Source: Salarias fasciatus
Taxonomy: Eukaryota > Chordata > Actinopteri > Blenniiformes > Blenniidae
Direction of reading: 5' to 3'
Length of the DNA stretch: 64,000 nt
Assembly: GCF_902148845.1 (NCBI RefSeq)
Contig: NC_043754.1
Location: forward strand, 21,445,431-21,509,430
Shown here: positions 1 through 12,538 of the stretch, one piece after another
Layout: every line of letters begins with the position of its first letter
How positions within the stretch are numbered: the first letter of the stretch is position 1
Notes under the pieces: generated by a model
The model's input: the letters and a program-made list of their open reading frames with translations, nothing else
Databases searched by the model: none
What the model was told of the DNA's origin: nothing
Position numbers and translations under genes: made by a program

Positions 1-1636
1 AATCATTCATAAATAAAAGCTTGAATTAGAAAAAAAAAAAGTTACTGTGACTCGGCTTTTCTCTTTCTGCCAAAGAAATACAACTTAAATACATCTAGAA
101 TCTAAATATGAGAAGTAATAATAATAGAAAATAATGAACATTTATATGCAAACCTCCACAGGAGTAATTTACATGTCGATGAGCCTCAGCAGCAGTGTGC
201 AGGGAAAACTTCTGTTGATATTTTTGTTTAAAAACTTGCTTGTCAACATAGGTTACAGCCAAACTACTGCTGCAAAAAAAACTGTTACTCAAAATCCTGA
301 CAATCCGTTACTGATGGAGCCGTCTTGTGCTCCTTTCATCATCAAAGTTCCACATTTTGGACTTTAATACTGTGATTAAACAGGCCTTGTGTTGAGGTTT
401 TTGATAAACCTGTTTCATCTTTCTACTTCTGTTGTGTTCTTAGTTGCACTAAAAGAGACATTTTGTACTTCAGGGATATAATGTGATTATTTTACACAAT
501 TCCACTTAAAATCAAATGGGGACTAAGTCTGCTCCGACACAGCCACACTTCACTAAGACTGGGATTTATTTAAAGTCATTAATAAAATAGTCTGCTCATT
601 TTTATCAGCCTATGCAGCTTGTGTTTTTACAGAAAAGCCAACAAAATATTCCTAAATCAAAGCATTTCTGAGCAGTTGATGAGCAGAAATGACTCAGTTT
701 GTTTGACTTTATGGAATTTATCACAGATTCGATGCGAGAAGCTGCTCGGCAGGACGACGAAAAATGTATTTCAAATATGACAAAACAAACGCAGCTGTAT
801 TCAACAGAGAGGACCCAAAGCGTTTAGAAAGTCAGGCTTGAATAAGTCAGAGGGAGAAAAAAACCTCAGTCCGTTCAAATCACCCAATAAAATGTTCTCA
901 TGGAGAAAATGTGCTTAATCAAGCATTTCAGCAAACAGTCTTTCTCTAAACAACTTATTTTACTGTGGATCAGTGGGAAACATTCATCACTATCCTCTTC
1001 AAATCAAACCTCCAGGGGCCAAATCTGAGTGGATTTTGATCTTTGGATTAGATCAAATCTTGAAAATGGGTTGTTGAAAAGAGAAAGAAGGCTTCAGAAT
1101 TCAGATAAGATCATGTAATCCAATCCTAGTTTTAATCTTAATCTAAACTTTTGGACATTTAGAGTCTTTTTGTTTTATTTCAAGACTTTTTCAAAATTTC
1201 CACAATGTATTTGTTTCTGTCCATTTGTTATTGATTGAGGCTCCGTTGGTGATCATAAAGAAATCATAAATTAAAGTGGATGTTTATGTGTCTGCAGTGC
1301 TTGTCTCAGAATATAAAATTGCTGCTCATCCCACACATGCAGATCTCACCATTAGAAAGGGAAAGAGAGACACTTACATCCACAATGCATTGCTGCAGCC
1401 GTCTTCCAGGGATCGGCTCTGCTGGCTGTGAAGTGTTTTGGTGCAGAGCGGCTCGTTTTCAGTCTGGAAATGACTTTATGAGCGAGTGAATGAACCGGAG
1501 CCGTGAAGTCAGCGACCCCAGAGATAATGAGCTGAAACTCAACTCTTTAAATCAAAAAGGGGGGGAAACTCCAGACTCAGCTAATAAATCTCAGCAGGTT
1601 CATCGCTGCGAGTGACCTGCTTTTCATTGTCATTTA

Positions 1637-1638
<2 letters not shown>
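1..1638. other. Intergenic, nothing recognised
   Basis: AT-rich sequence with only short chance reading frames. No splice-flanked coding pattern, RNA gene or recognisable repeat was seen. Confidence 0.6.

Positions 1639-1670
<32 letters not shown>
1639..1670. repeat. (AC)16 microsatellite
   Basis: Perfect AC dinucleotide run in intergenic DNA. Confidence 0.95.
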
Positions 1671-1676
<6 letters not shown>

Positions 1677-1989
1677 TCACACGAAATGCTGATTGTGGAC
1701 ATGATGAATAAATATGTTGCTGATGTTGTTTTTCTTCTGGCTACAGATCCCGTGTCAATCTGACTCAGGAAAATGTGAAAATAGAATTTATATCACTAGA
1801 GAAGGTTCAGTAGTTTCTGGAAACAGCTGTGCTCTGTGGGTTTTCTTTACTCAAACAGGAGCAGCTGATGCTTTTTGTCAGGCTGTTTTCAGATTCACAC
1901 ACAGTTCCTGGATCACACAAGGCTGTGGAGGAAAAACACACTTACTGAAAAAGAGCTGTGTTCGGCTGTTTCAAGTGAAAACACACAAC

Positions 1990-2350
1990 TTTCATCACAT
2001 TTTCGTGCCTGTTTACACTGTAACGGCTATCGGAGCCACTGAAAATGCAACTTTTGGAAAATGGTGGAACTTTTTGAAAGCGAAAGGTGGAGTTTTTTGG
2101 AAAACGTTCAGACTCGGTCTCTTCATGGGAAACGCTACTCGTTGTCCATGTGCTCCCATCGCCGATGTTCCAGTGTGTTGTTGTCTGGATCCATAATTGT
2201 GTGATTTCATTAGAAAAACAAACAACAGCAGCCACTAGTGGCCAAATATGTAAACTACATCTAAATTCCCTTGAGCCGCTGTCATGGAAACACTGCCTAG
2301 AAATGACTAAATATTTGTGATATAGATGTTCAGGATCCATAATTGAAACA
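1990..2350. mobile_element. Possible miniature DNA transposon relic
   Basis: The segment opens with a GTTTACACTGTAACGG-like start followed by runs of the AAAACG/GGAAAA type. This composition recalls miniature non-autonomous DNA transposons common in fish. The 13-mer GGATCCATAATTG occurs twice in direct orientation, at 2187-2199 and 2333-2345. No clean terminal inverted repeat or target duplication was found. Overlapping open frames on both strands here are judged non-coding. The family assignment is a guess from composition. Confidence 0.3.
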
Positions 2351-4929
2351 AAGTGTGTCTGTTAAGCTTCCTCTGATGATGGCGTTTTTGTCGCAGGGCT
2401 AATGTTACATTAAATATCGAGCTGCGGTCCCACAGCATTGTGAGCATTTCACAATATTTTTACAGTGAAGACAAAAAGAAGTGCGGTTGTGTTGCGAGCC
2501 TTTGTGCTATAAACTAAGGTGAGCAATCACAGGGAACCCTAATTCGGCTGTCAGAAAAATGATGCAGTGTCCCACAAATGGATTACTATACAGGACATGA
2601 AGCCGTGCGGCCATAAATCTCACAGCAGCAGCGTTTGCGGGCAGCGGCCTCATCCATCAGTAATCTCATCTTAAAGCCCCTCTGCAGGAGCGCTCAGCGC
2701 GGGGTATCAGCTGGAGCCATCTCACGCTCAAGAAAAACCTATTTGTTGTTTGGTTTCTGTGTCCTTTGTGGGAATATGCACACGGACCGGGGCCGGGCCG
2801 AACGAACAATCAATCAATAGGAGCCATTGGTTTGTGAGGAGCGGCCGGCGGCCCGACGCTGCGTCCTCACAGGAGGAACTTCCCCAGCTCATCTGGAATC
2901 AATAAGGCGGTCATTTTAAAGCTGCTCTAATTGGCGCTTTTATGAACAGTGGGTGTGTGAATGTATGTAAGAGGAGTCGCCCACAAAGTCGGGGGTAGTT
3001 CTCAGGTGTTTCTCTGGTCCGGCCTCCTCTGGGAAACCCGCTGCTCTTCTTCTCATCACTTCGCCGCTCAGAGAGACGCAGCTGGCCGCTGTCGCCGCGT
3101 TTTATCCACTTAGCGGAGGATGAAAACAGCAATATCGGGTTAAAATGGCCAGAAGCAGCAGGTAAACGCTAGTGTGAAGCAATTACTGATACTTTAGAAT
3201 GTTTTAATGTTAAACTTTCCAACACACATTTGTTTCAGTGTGGTTTTGCTCTGACATTCATCAAAACTGTAGCTACTGTTGCTCCAGAGGGGTAACATCC
3301 AGTACAAACAAAAATAAACTCCTTTGGAGCAGAGGAGCCGCTTCCCCTGCGGTCGCAGCTCGAACCCGCAGTCATGAGTCGTCCGGACAGCCTCCGCTGA
3401 AGACAGATCGTCCACCTCGAACCCTGACGGCGGGGGCGAGCGCCGGAGCCGCGGCGTCCTCGCTTCCTGACACTGAGCTGACACTTGTCATCGCTCGGAG
3501 CCGAGACGCGGGGCGCCGCACCAATCTGCTAATGCAGCTGTAAAGTTGAGGGCAGAGCCTTATCAGTATGAGGGAGCCGTCACTGGGAGCCGGCCTGATT
3601 CATCCCTTCACCTTGTAAAATGTTTCTGTCCCCACAACTTATTCCAACTTTCTGAGCCCTGTTTATCCTGGCTGTATTTCTTATCTTGGCCCTGCCTCTG
3701 CAGGCTGTCCCTTGAAGCTCGACGCTCCCCGGCAGGCGGGTTGGGGGCACGACGGCTCGGTTGGTTTTATGCTGAGAGCAAACGGGAACCTTTTAATCAG
3801 TGCCGCCAGTAGTTTATTTGTCAGTAACAACCTGAGTTTGCGCCACAGCTCAGAGGCGGCCTGAACCTGAGCCGAAACGGAGTCCGAACGGCGACTTTCT
3901 CCATGGGTGGTGTGTGTGATGCAGTGGGTGCAGAGAGGTGGAGACCGTCCTGACAGCCGTGCACGTCCCCGGCCATAAATCGACGCCTCTCCTCCGTCCG
4001 AGCGCCTCGTCTTCCCTCCTGTGCATTTTCCTTGACTGATGGCGTTACTTCCTGGCTGCACACACACCCTGTAAGCTCCCTTTCTGCTCATTACCCCGAC
4101 CGGCTTCCAGCAGCTGATGCTCTGGACATGAGGCGGCAGCAACACCCAGGAGAGCTGTTTGATGTTGGCATCCCACAAATGCGTGCTCCCAAAGCGAGAA
4201 CATTTCTTGTAGAAAATTTGAAGCTCAAAGCTCAGACAATTGAACCTTCTTTTTTTTTCTGCAGTCTTAGCTACTGCTTTTTTCTTCGTGCATTTTAATG
4301 GAGTGTTTTTATAAAGACTGCGGCACTTTGCAGAAATAAAAACGGGCAATTATCTCAGCTATGACTTGAATTCTGAGCAGAAGATAATCAATTTATTCAT
4401 TTACATGTTTTATAGAGCCGTAAATGCCAAACATCCACATCAGTATTCTTTACAGCTATCAAAATCCTAACTGTCATGCCACTAAAATGGCCAACCAGCA
4501 AAACAAACCTGACATGTATCGATTCCACTGAAGATGAAGCTGAAACAGCAAAGCAATATTTTTTATGTCAAGGAGTAAACTAATATGGACAGCAGGACCT
4601 AAACGCTAACTTAATGAGGACGTTCGGCGGAAAACAGTTCAAGGATACGAACATTAAAGTGGGTAAAAAGTGAATTAAAAACCAGGTGTTTACTCAGAGT
4701 GCAAATACTGACCTGCGACTAAAGCCAAGCGTCCAGTGAGACGATGTGACTCTACTGATATTTACACTTAATTTGCCAGAGTGAGCGCGATCCACTCACC
4801 AGCTAACCGGCTCCTGGTGGAAAGTCTCACAGCAGCACTGCGGAGCAGAAGCCCTGGGACAGCAAAACCCTGAAAACTGGCCTCATTAATTCTGGATGAG
4901 GCTATATACAATAACTAGGCTATTCCCAC
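2351..4929. other. Intergenic, nothing recognised
   Basis: Mixed-composition sequence, GC-rich around 2.8-4.1 kb. Several overlapping open frames of 60-220 codons on both strands there look like a consequence of GC content. None has a recognisable domain or consistent splice sites. Confidence 0.5.
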
Positions 4930-6130
4930 AGCGAATTTAAATCACAAACGTCTCTCCATCAACCCGCTCCCCTCACCCCCCCTTTACTGCAGCTCTACAA
5001 CCTTGATTGTCTATAACAGGACTCTCCAGCCGATCACCACCTTCAATCACTGACCTCCGACCTCCATCTTCTACCGGTCAAACCTTCATCCATCCTGAAG
5101 CAGCGGCGTCAATGTTTTCCCTCGCCGCTCATCTCCATGCACTAACGACTGACCGATCCATTCTGACCCGGCGGCTTCCAGACGTTCATCCTCAGCTATC
5201 AGCGTCTGCTCTCTGCCTGAACTCTCATCCATTCCTCGCTACAGGCCGTCAGCCTCCTCTACCTACTGACCTCTGCTAAACTTCACCATTTCCAAGGCAA
5301 ACATCTGAAACAACTTCTCTCCACTGATTTTGAACCATTTCTTTTATCTCACCTGTATTTCTGACTACGGTCCTGCCTTTATTCCCAGCACTTTACTTTC
5401 ATTGCTGTCCACTTGAATCCATTCCGAGCTGATGTCCTCCCTCCGTTGATGGTCATTATTTCCTCAACACTGACCTTTACTCATTCCAAGCCATTGTTCT
5501 CCATTCATTCCCAGCCATTGACCTTCACTCACTTCTGGCCGCTGTCCTCCATAAATTGCTTGACGCCGACGTCCATCAATTCAAAACTGTCGATTTCCGC
5601 TGATTTGTGTCCTCCTACCTACTTCTTCTCTCGTAATGGAAATCTCGTGTAATGGATATTCTATACCATCTGAGCTCCGGCCATCCTCGGTGATGAACAT
5701 TTATGTGCTCGTTCTTGTTGACCTCCATCAGGTCCTTGCCATTGGCGCGTCTACTCCTTGCCGGTGACCTCCATCCGTTGTTTGACATGACCCTCCTGAG
5801 AGCCCTACAGTGGCTTCTACCCATCATTTCAAAGCCACTGACGTCTTTACATTCATCCATTTATTTGGACAAGCTGTAATTTTAAGCCACTGACCCCCGC
5901 CCCCCCCCCATCATCCTGATTCCTGAGCTCAAACTGATCTCTTATTTTGAAAGTCCCACACATCTTTCATGACCACTTACCTTTAGCCATACCTGGTCAT
6001 TGAGCCGACCATTCATCTAGCAGGAACTGTCAATATCCATCCTAACGCCATTGACGTCAGTCCACATCTGGTCTCTGACATTTCTTCGCTGCCTCTGACA
6101 GCCGTCCAGTTTAATCCCCGGCCCTATGGA
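4930..6130 (+). repeat. Degenerate minisatellite, about 25-35 bp unit
   Basis: The plus strand is pyrimidine-rich and reuses a loose unit of the form GCCATTGACCTCCATTCATT. Clear iterations lie near 5045, 5265, 5470, 5510, 5720, 5765, 5835, 5890 and 6050. Spacing is irregular and the copies are strongly diverged, which suggests an old tandem array. Open frames inside it are by-products of the repeat. Unit boundaries are approximate. Confidence 0.55.
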
Positions 6131-6934
6131 GAAGCCCCACTGGGAGTCATTTTTTTATGGATGTAAGACAAACTCCTACTTTGTTTAAATGATGGTGATA
6201 TTGTGGAACCAGATCTGTGAATCGTTTAGAGGGAAACGTATGTTCAAATGTGAGATGCATTAGTCATCTTCCCTTGACTTGCTTCCAATTTTCCTGTGAA
6301 GATAAATGGTTTCATTCTGTTGCACTTATGCCAATGAGATAAGATAGATGGGCAGCCTGTCAGTGCGTCTTCGCGGGCTTGGCGTCTCGCCAGAGACGTC
6401 TTCCTATTCCCAGGCCTGTTTTTGCTGGGGACAATCAGGAACATGGTGTCCTGGTGCGGCGCCAACGCTCTGACTGACACCGACTCATTTCCACTGACCT
6501 CCAGCGCCACATCATGCGACTTCATCACGGGGAGAAGTTGAGGTTTTGAGTGGGACGTCAGAGGATAACCTTCATGCCCGTAAATCACACGGGAAGATTG
6601 ATGGGACCCCGGGCCTATAGGCGACTTCACTCTGGATGCAGCTGATCTGATTCTGTATTTAATAGACAAGACTTCCAGAGTCCTGTGCAAATATGGATCT
6701 ATCTCCCCCGGTGAAGGTTATTTGTACTTGCCAAGAGGAAGGAGTGATGTAATCCAAATCAATTCAACATTTGCATATTATCAAGCGTCACCTGCTCTGA
6801 ACTGAACAGGGATTGTGTTGATGGGTTTTCGCTTTGTTTTTTTCCCCCCACCTGTCACTTCACCCTGGAAGCACATTTCCCGAAGACAAACTCACACAGA
6901 AAAGGATTATCATAAAGTATTTACGTAATAGGTA
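6131..6934. other. Intergenic; one unexplained open frame
   Basis: A 148-codon open frame lies on the minus strand at 6244-6690. Its product has no domain I recognise, no signal peptide or membrane segment and no clear splice context. I treat it as non-coding. The sequence is unique-looking and could be conserved non-coding DNA downstream of the C11orf87 homologue, but that cannot be judged from one genome. Confidence 0.4.
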
Positions 6935-7933
6935 TTTATTTATAAACTTTGAATATTACATATTATCCTTGTATAAGGCAGATTATATGAACTCCAGAAA
7001 GATGACGTTACTGCAAAACATTCCAGCTCTCATAATGGCATACATTTACAGTGAATCCATATCATGAATGACACATGGTTTCTATTAGGCCCACTATGGT
7101 ACAATATGAAGGATCAAAACAAAACGGAAAAGGACCGGCTTCAATCACAAGCCCCCGTCGGAAGGATTCTCCATTTATTACATGTCAGTGAATACATTAT
7201 AAATACTCCAAAATGAAAATACTCTATTAGCGCTAAAATTCTACTATCTTTAAAGAAATAAATCCTAAGTGCATAACTACAGCGAAAAGAGTCATCTTGC
7301 ATCTTGTCAGGCTAACTAGAGCTACCTACAGATGTCCAACAGACACTGGAGGACAGTACTTTATGCAAAATATGCTAAGTCACTTAATTGAAGGAAAAGA
7401 TACTACGCAAAAACGAATAAGCCGTTTCTATAGCCTATGTGCAGCTTTGCACTGCCTAACAGCACCACAACATCCATAATAGTCTAACTACATACTGGTA
7501 GTGTGTCAGAGGACATGCCGAGGAAGGTTCCTGCTCTGCGTTGTGTCACCAGCTCTGAATAATTCAACACAACCGTGTGTCACATCCCAGTGAGGAGTTA
7601 AAAGTTTAAACATGTTTGAGGTCTAAACAGCGTTTTAGGCTTGAGGGGGGGAGGAAGGAAGAGGAAGAGGAAGAGGAAGAGGAAGAGGTCCAAGAATCAA
7701 AGCAGGCAGATACTTTATACAGTCAGGTAAGGAGTCTCCGGTTGGATAAATACTAAGTGTCGTTAGGAAAGTGTGTGGGTGTCGGTGTAACCTCTGTCTT
7801 CAGCTCGGTGTTCTGCATGTTGGCTGTTTCTAAGTCGTCTACAAGCAGCGGAGAGGTGTGTGTGTGGGAGTTCTTTGTGCCTTATTGCTTTTCCTGTTTA
7901 TTCCACAGTCTCGTTCCCTGAAGTTGCGCCGCG
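6935..7933 (-). other. Probable 3' UTR of the C11orf87 homologue
   Basis: AT-rich sequence directly downstream of the minus-strand stop codon. A minus-strand AATAAA signal (TTTATT at 6935-6940) would end a UTR of about 1 kb, and a second candidate signal lies near 7165. A purine-rich (GGAAGA)n tract sits at about 7648-7690. The extent is inferred from the poly(A) signal only. Confidence 0.4.
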
Positions 7934-8380
7934 TTAACAGTCAAGAGGAACCGTCTCGTGCGGCGGGGCCGGGTTCTCCTCCGCCTCCGAGACCTTCTCC
8001 TCCTCCTCCTCCTCCTCCGCCGCCGCCGCCGCCTCCTCCTCCGCGCGTCTCACCGGCCGCACGATGACGCACGGCCGCGCGGGCTCCCCGCCGCCGGCGC
8101 GCGCCGGGCTGCGACTGTCGCGCTCGTATTCCTCCTGCGCGCGCTGGATCTTCCGATTCCGGAGCTTCCTCTTGTGGAAGTGGAACGTTGCCAGGGAAAC
8201 GAGGATGATCCCCACGAGTACGACCACCAGCACGAGGAGCGCGAGGGTGGAGGAGAAGGGCGGGAAGATGCTGAGCTGCTCCGCGCAGGTGGCGGTGCCG
8301 TTCGTGCGGGCGCCGTGACAGCGGTGCACCGGCACCGACAGTCCCGAGGCCTCGGCGGTTCTGGCGGTCATGTGGTCCAC
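7934..8380 (-). CDS. C11orf87: C11orf87-like neuronal single-pass membrane protein
   Basis: A single-exon frame of 148 residues. Residues 43-66 form one hydrophobic membrane segment, preceded by FSSTLALLV and followed by the basic block FHFHKRKLRNRKIQR and AQEEYERD. That stretch matches the conserved core of vertebrate C11orf87 (neuronal integral membrane protein 1), whose coding region also sits in one exon. N27 in NGT is a possible N-glycosylation site on the short extracellular N-terminus. The cytoplasmic tail contains alanine and glutamate runs at about residues 113-128, encoded by GAG/GCG triplet repeats. The protein is shorter than human (about 197 residues), mainly in the tail. Function is poorly known; expression is described as neuronal. 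Long frames on the other strand and in a second minus frame reflect the GC-rich composition. Confidence 0.85.
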   Translation of the reverse strand: MDHMTARTAEASGLSVPVHRCHGARTNGTATCAEQLSIFPPFSSTLALLVLVVVLVGIILVSLATFHFHKRKLRNRKIQRAQEEYERDSRSPARAGGGEPARPCVIVRPVRRAEEEAAAAAEEEEEEEKVSEAEENPAPPHETVPLDC

Positions 8381-8990
8381 CGTCTCGTGCCTCTCTCTCT
8401 CTCACTCTCTGTACGCGTCTCTCTCTCTCTCTCTGACCCCCGGTACCCTTCGTGCTCTCCGGGCTCAGCGCGGTGACACCGGCCCGCGCATGTGGTTACC
8501 TGCACCGAGAAGGAGACACATGAGAGCCGCTGGGGGAAGACCGCCAGCCCGAAGCATCACAAACCCGCCCACCTCCCCCCATCAGCGCCTCCACGATGCT
8601 CCTGTCACAATCTCAACCAGGCGACAAGTGCGCACTGACACAACATCAATCACTGAGAAAACAGAATAAAATCCCCCCACTCTCAATAAAAACCCCCAGC
8701 AGGCACAAACTGCTCTGAATGCAGCGGATCTGTTGTAAAAGTGAGGATGTGTTGTAGCGCGCGGGCCTGCAGGATCCAGCCCGTCGGTCCCCTCAGCACC
8801 GCCAGCTTTACGCAGATCAGAACGCCTGCATTGATCCCACATTACTGAAACAGCGACAGGAGGAGAGGGGGGGAAAAAAAGGCAGATTTCTTACCTGGTG
8901 AAAAGCTCAGTGTGGGGAACGGCGTGCGTGTGGAGAGCCGGGGTGTGTAAATGAGAGCAGCGGATGGCCGTGACGCATTTCATACACCTC
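8381..8990 (-). promoter_or_regulatory. 5' leader and promoter region of the C11orf87 homologue
   Basis: Directly upstream of the start codon is an interrupted (GA)n tract on the sense strand (CT runs at 8391-8441 on the plus strand). Further upstream are minus-strand splice-like signals: a CAG|GTAAGA donor near 8893, a CAG|GTAACC donor near 8497 and a TTTTACAACAG acceptor near 8730. These suggest one or more non-coding leader exons, consistent with the human two-exon layout. The start of transcription is not determined. The region is rich in CpG. Confidence 0.45.
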
Positions 8991-8999
8991 CGATCATTC

Positions 9000-10017
9000 A
9001 GGACGCTTTGACTGTCGCAATGTGCTCAGTCCGCCTCCAGGACCAGCTCTCCCACCTCAAAACCTCAGGTAGCGGGAAAATCCCCCGGACTGCATCAGAG
9101 CAGGGTTAAAAAAAAAATGCGATAAGGCTGGAGCTGGGTCTGGTTTTCCTTGAAACGTGTCCCTCCTCCGATCCTCCGCTGCTCCACTCAGCATCTGAAT
9201 GAAGAGCTGCAGCTGCATTAAAGGTCCCGTATACCAGTCAGCTGGCAGGCATGCCTTCTTTTCTTCTGTAGGCTTTTTCTTTTTTTCTTCTTCTTCTTCT
9301 TCTTCTCCTTGTCTGTGTATTTCCAGCTCTGGACAGATTTTAATCAGCAGTAAATGCTCCAATCAAAAGGTGAATGAGTGTCCATACATTGTCTTTTCTG
9401 TAACACTGACATTCCTGAGGGTGTGGTCAGTCAAATGCTGCAAACCTACTGGATTTGGAACCTGCAACACCCTTTATAAAGCATTGGAAATGAGTTGTAG
9501 AGGGTCAAACTAAACCTGGGTCACTAATTAGTCATTTTTCTTGAAAAATAGGTAAGAAAAGTGCTTAATTAATATAAACTGGGGATATATTCTTAACATT
9601 TCTGGTGTTTGTAATCATTTCCATCCTCTTGTGAACCATACTAAACATTTTTTCATGTATAATAATTAATCTGTTTTATATCTTCTGAATTTGACAGGAA
9701 CTTCTCCCTCTCTACTCCCCTCTGGTTTGGACCACCAAGCTGAGGCCAGCTCCTCCCTGACGGGGAGATGGCTGCAGGCAGGCGGTGTGACACCAGCCCC
9801 AAATATAGCAGTGTGTGTGGAAACAGAGCAGCGAGACAGGAGATGCTGGAATCCAGGCCACACCTTGACCTACTGAGCCGTTAAAGCATCCCGGAGACAC
9901 GCTGGAAGCCACAAAGTTTCCCATGCAGTGACACGAAGTAGGCTAGAACACAGTGAAACATGGGGAGTGAAACTCAATCTGGAAACAGACTTGATAACTT
10001 GGGAGCACAGTTAGTTC
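9000..10017. other. Intergenic, nothing recognised
   Basis: Contains a short (TTC)n tract at about 9283-9308. No gene signal was seen. Confidence 0.5.
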
Positions 10018-10175
10018 TTTTGGGCCTTTCTGTGTGGAGTTTGCATGTTCTCCCTCTTGTAGTTTCACCATCTACAAACACACAGTGACTCTAAATACCC
10101 TGTCGGATGTTGATTTATGTGTGTTTGAACCTGTTTAACCTGGATGAGATGGACAAGATGTGTTAGTGTCACTTC
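10018..10175 (+). mobile_element. SINE fragment (fish tRNA-type, Mermaid-like)
   Basis: Carries the diagnostic core CTTTCTGTGTGGAGTTTGCA followed by TGTTCTCCC and CTCTAAAT. This core is shared with the copy at 19549-19770 and resembles a SINE dispersed widely in fish. The 5' tRNA-like part is missing or diverged. The family name is from memory. Confidence 0.55.
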
Positions 10176-10254
10176 TCCACTTCATTTTGATGGGTTTGTT
10201 TTGCCACTCGGGGATTTATTGCATAGCGGTGGATCATAAAAGTAGTTTCCACTG

Positions 10255-10285
<31 letters not shown>

Positions 10286-12265
10286 AAACATTAACCGCCC
10301 CGAGAGGCACGCCACAAACTGTAAAGATTTAACAAGTTCATTTCGTTAAGCAAATAAAAGGGATCCTGTTCAGAGCTTAAACGTCACATGTGAGAACTCA
10401 GACGTGTGAATTCAAAAGATTTATCAGTGCACAGCCTTTTTCCAAGCAGCTTGTGATCAATAAAACGTGTTTTTTTTTTTTTTTTTACGAAGGCGACCAG
10501 CAATGAAGGATAAAAAGCAAAAAACCAAGAGGATCAGTTAATTATACTTTTTAGTATTCGCGGCACAAAGCATCTAAGATTCACAGAGTAATTTCCCGGC
10601 CCTACTTGTGGACATGCTCCATCACCAGCGGGGCTCCATGAAAAATGAATGGCCTTGGAGGGAGTGAGGGTCCCTGGATGATGAACTAACTGCAGACGAG
10701 CGCGCTCTGAAAGATTCATGCAGCTATTCATGCACAGTTTAAAGCGTGACATATGTTGGAGGGCCGCTAAATGGAGAGTGATTACAGCACTTATTTCAAT
10801 ATTCATCCGCTTAGCCGTCTGGGTCAAACTGACCCCGACTCTGAGAGGCGGGGAACTCCGGAGCGGCGGCCCGGGGCGGGAGAGGTCTATCCACCTGCTC
10901 GCCGTTCATCCACAGCTGGTCCACACACACAGGGTTCCCGTGTGAAGAACGAGAAGAGGAAGGTTGGGAGAGAAGTTGCGACCCCTGTTCAATTTCACAC
11001 CTCTGCACTCTCTCTGCTGCTTGCACAGCAGCAAACTGTGTGTGTGTGTGAGTGTGCGTCAGTGTGTTTTTACTGCCCGGCGAGGCTGGAAATGAAGCTG
11101 ATGAGAGAACGGAGTCCAATAGAGAGGTGGAGGACAGTAAGTGATGTGGAGACCTTGTGTGTGTGTGTGTGTGTGACACACTGTGAATGTCAATAAAACA
11201 CATCAAGCTGCTTGAACAGCTGCTTCATGCTTCAGGAAAGTGAAACTTCAGCGTTATTCTCATATTTTGAAATACTTGCAAGGCGTTTGTGTCGTGCTAA
11301 TCGTCCTCTCCAGCCTCAGCTGTGATCCAGTGTACCTGCAGGTATCACTGTCTCCCCTCATAATTTATTAAGAGCATAAGTCACGGCTCTGAGGAGCCGG
11401 TGTGTGACGAACACCGCCACCTCTTTCACATGAACGCACAGAAAGATGAAGACCGAGGAGAGCTTTACACACACCAGATATCTCTGAGCTTTGAGCTCCT
11501 GCTTCCTGGAACGACTTCCTCATGTTTGCTTTTACCTGCTTGTGTTTGTTTGATGTTTGAGACCGAGCTGCCGGCCCGGTTCACTTCCTCGTGTGTGTGA
11601 GTCCTTTCTGTCAGGTTTTGGTTTTTCACTGCGCTCTCTTTCCCTTTACAGTCACTTAACCTACGTAAAACTCTGATTATTTCCTGTATTGTTTTCGAGT
11701 CCGAATGTTTGGTTTATATTGTTTCCTTTTTTAGTTCTGGGTCCTTTAACATGTATATTTTTGGGTGGTGTGTGATAGATGTCCAAGTCTATGCAAGGCT
11801 TGGATGCTTTATTATTTTCATTACTGAAACAACACATGATCATCCAGGCTAAACTATCCATCCACTGATCGGTTTTTTAAAGAGGAAATGTCAATAGAAT
11901 AGATGAAGGTGCCAATATTTAGCTAAGTGACTCCTGCTATTCAGCCCAATCTCCCAACACTCAAAGTCAAATCTCAACCCGAGCATTGTCATTTTGAAAA
12001 TGCATTAAACATACAATGAGCAAACCTCAGAGAAATATTCGCCTGCACTTTGAATGTGAGCAGATTAATTGTGGAATCTGTAAAAAAACCCAACCCCGGG
12101 CTTCATTTCTCTCCCTCCTAATGACACTGTACCTCATTTGCCTTCCTCTTATTGAGCCGTGTTATTCTCTTTCTCTGCAGCTTGTGTTAATCAGGATTAC
12201 TAACTGTAATGAGAAAGTATTGTGGCTCTGAATACTAAACACTTATCGACGCACTCTCCGGACAC

Positions 12266-12296
<31 letters not shown>

Positions 12297-12500
12297 ACGC
12301 TGGCGTGCGTGTGGCTGTGACGTTATACATCTTCACATGGGGAGGCTGATATCTTTAAAGCTGCAGGCCATCTCCGAGCAGGAACGCTTCTCTTGATATT
12401 CTTTCCACGCGCACACGGCTGCTTTCACTGCAAAGTCTCTGTCAGCAGAATTTCTAATGAATCGCACAAAAGCCAGTTTACCATGTATGCACTCATGCGT

Positions 12501-12538
<38 letters not shown>

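Noticed and set aside
1714-2340. Overlapping 160- and 132-codon frames on opposite strands
   Set aside because: They overlap a probable miniature transposon relic and match no protein family.
3681-4349. 222-codon minus-strand frame
   Set aside because: GC-rich region with open frames on both strands; low-complexity arginine/serine content and no domain.
6244-6690. 148-codon minus-strand open frame
   Set aside because: No recognisable domain, no splice or promoter context, and ordinary composition; could be conserved non-coding DNA but not supported as a gene.
7941-8476. Long frames overlapping C11orf87 (154 codons minus, 172 codons plus)
   Set aside because: Shadows of a GC-rich coding exon; only the 7934-8380 frame has the family's membrane segment.
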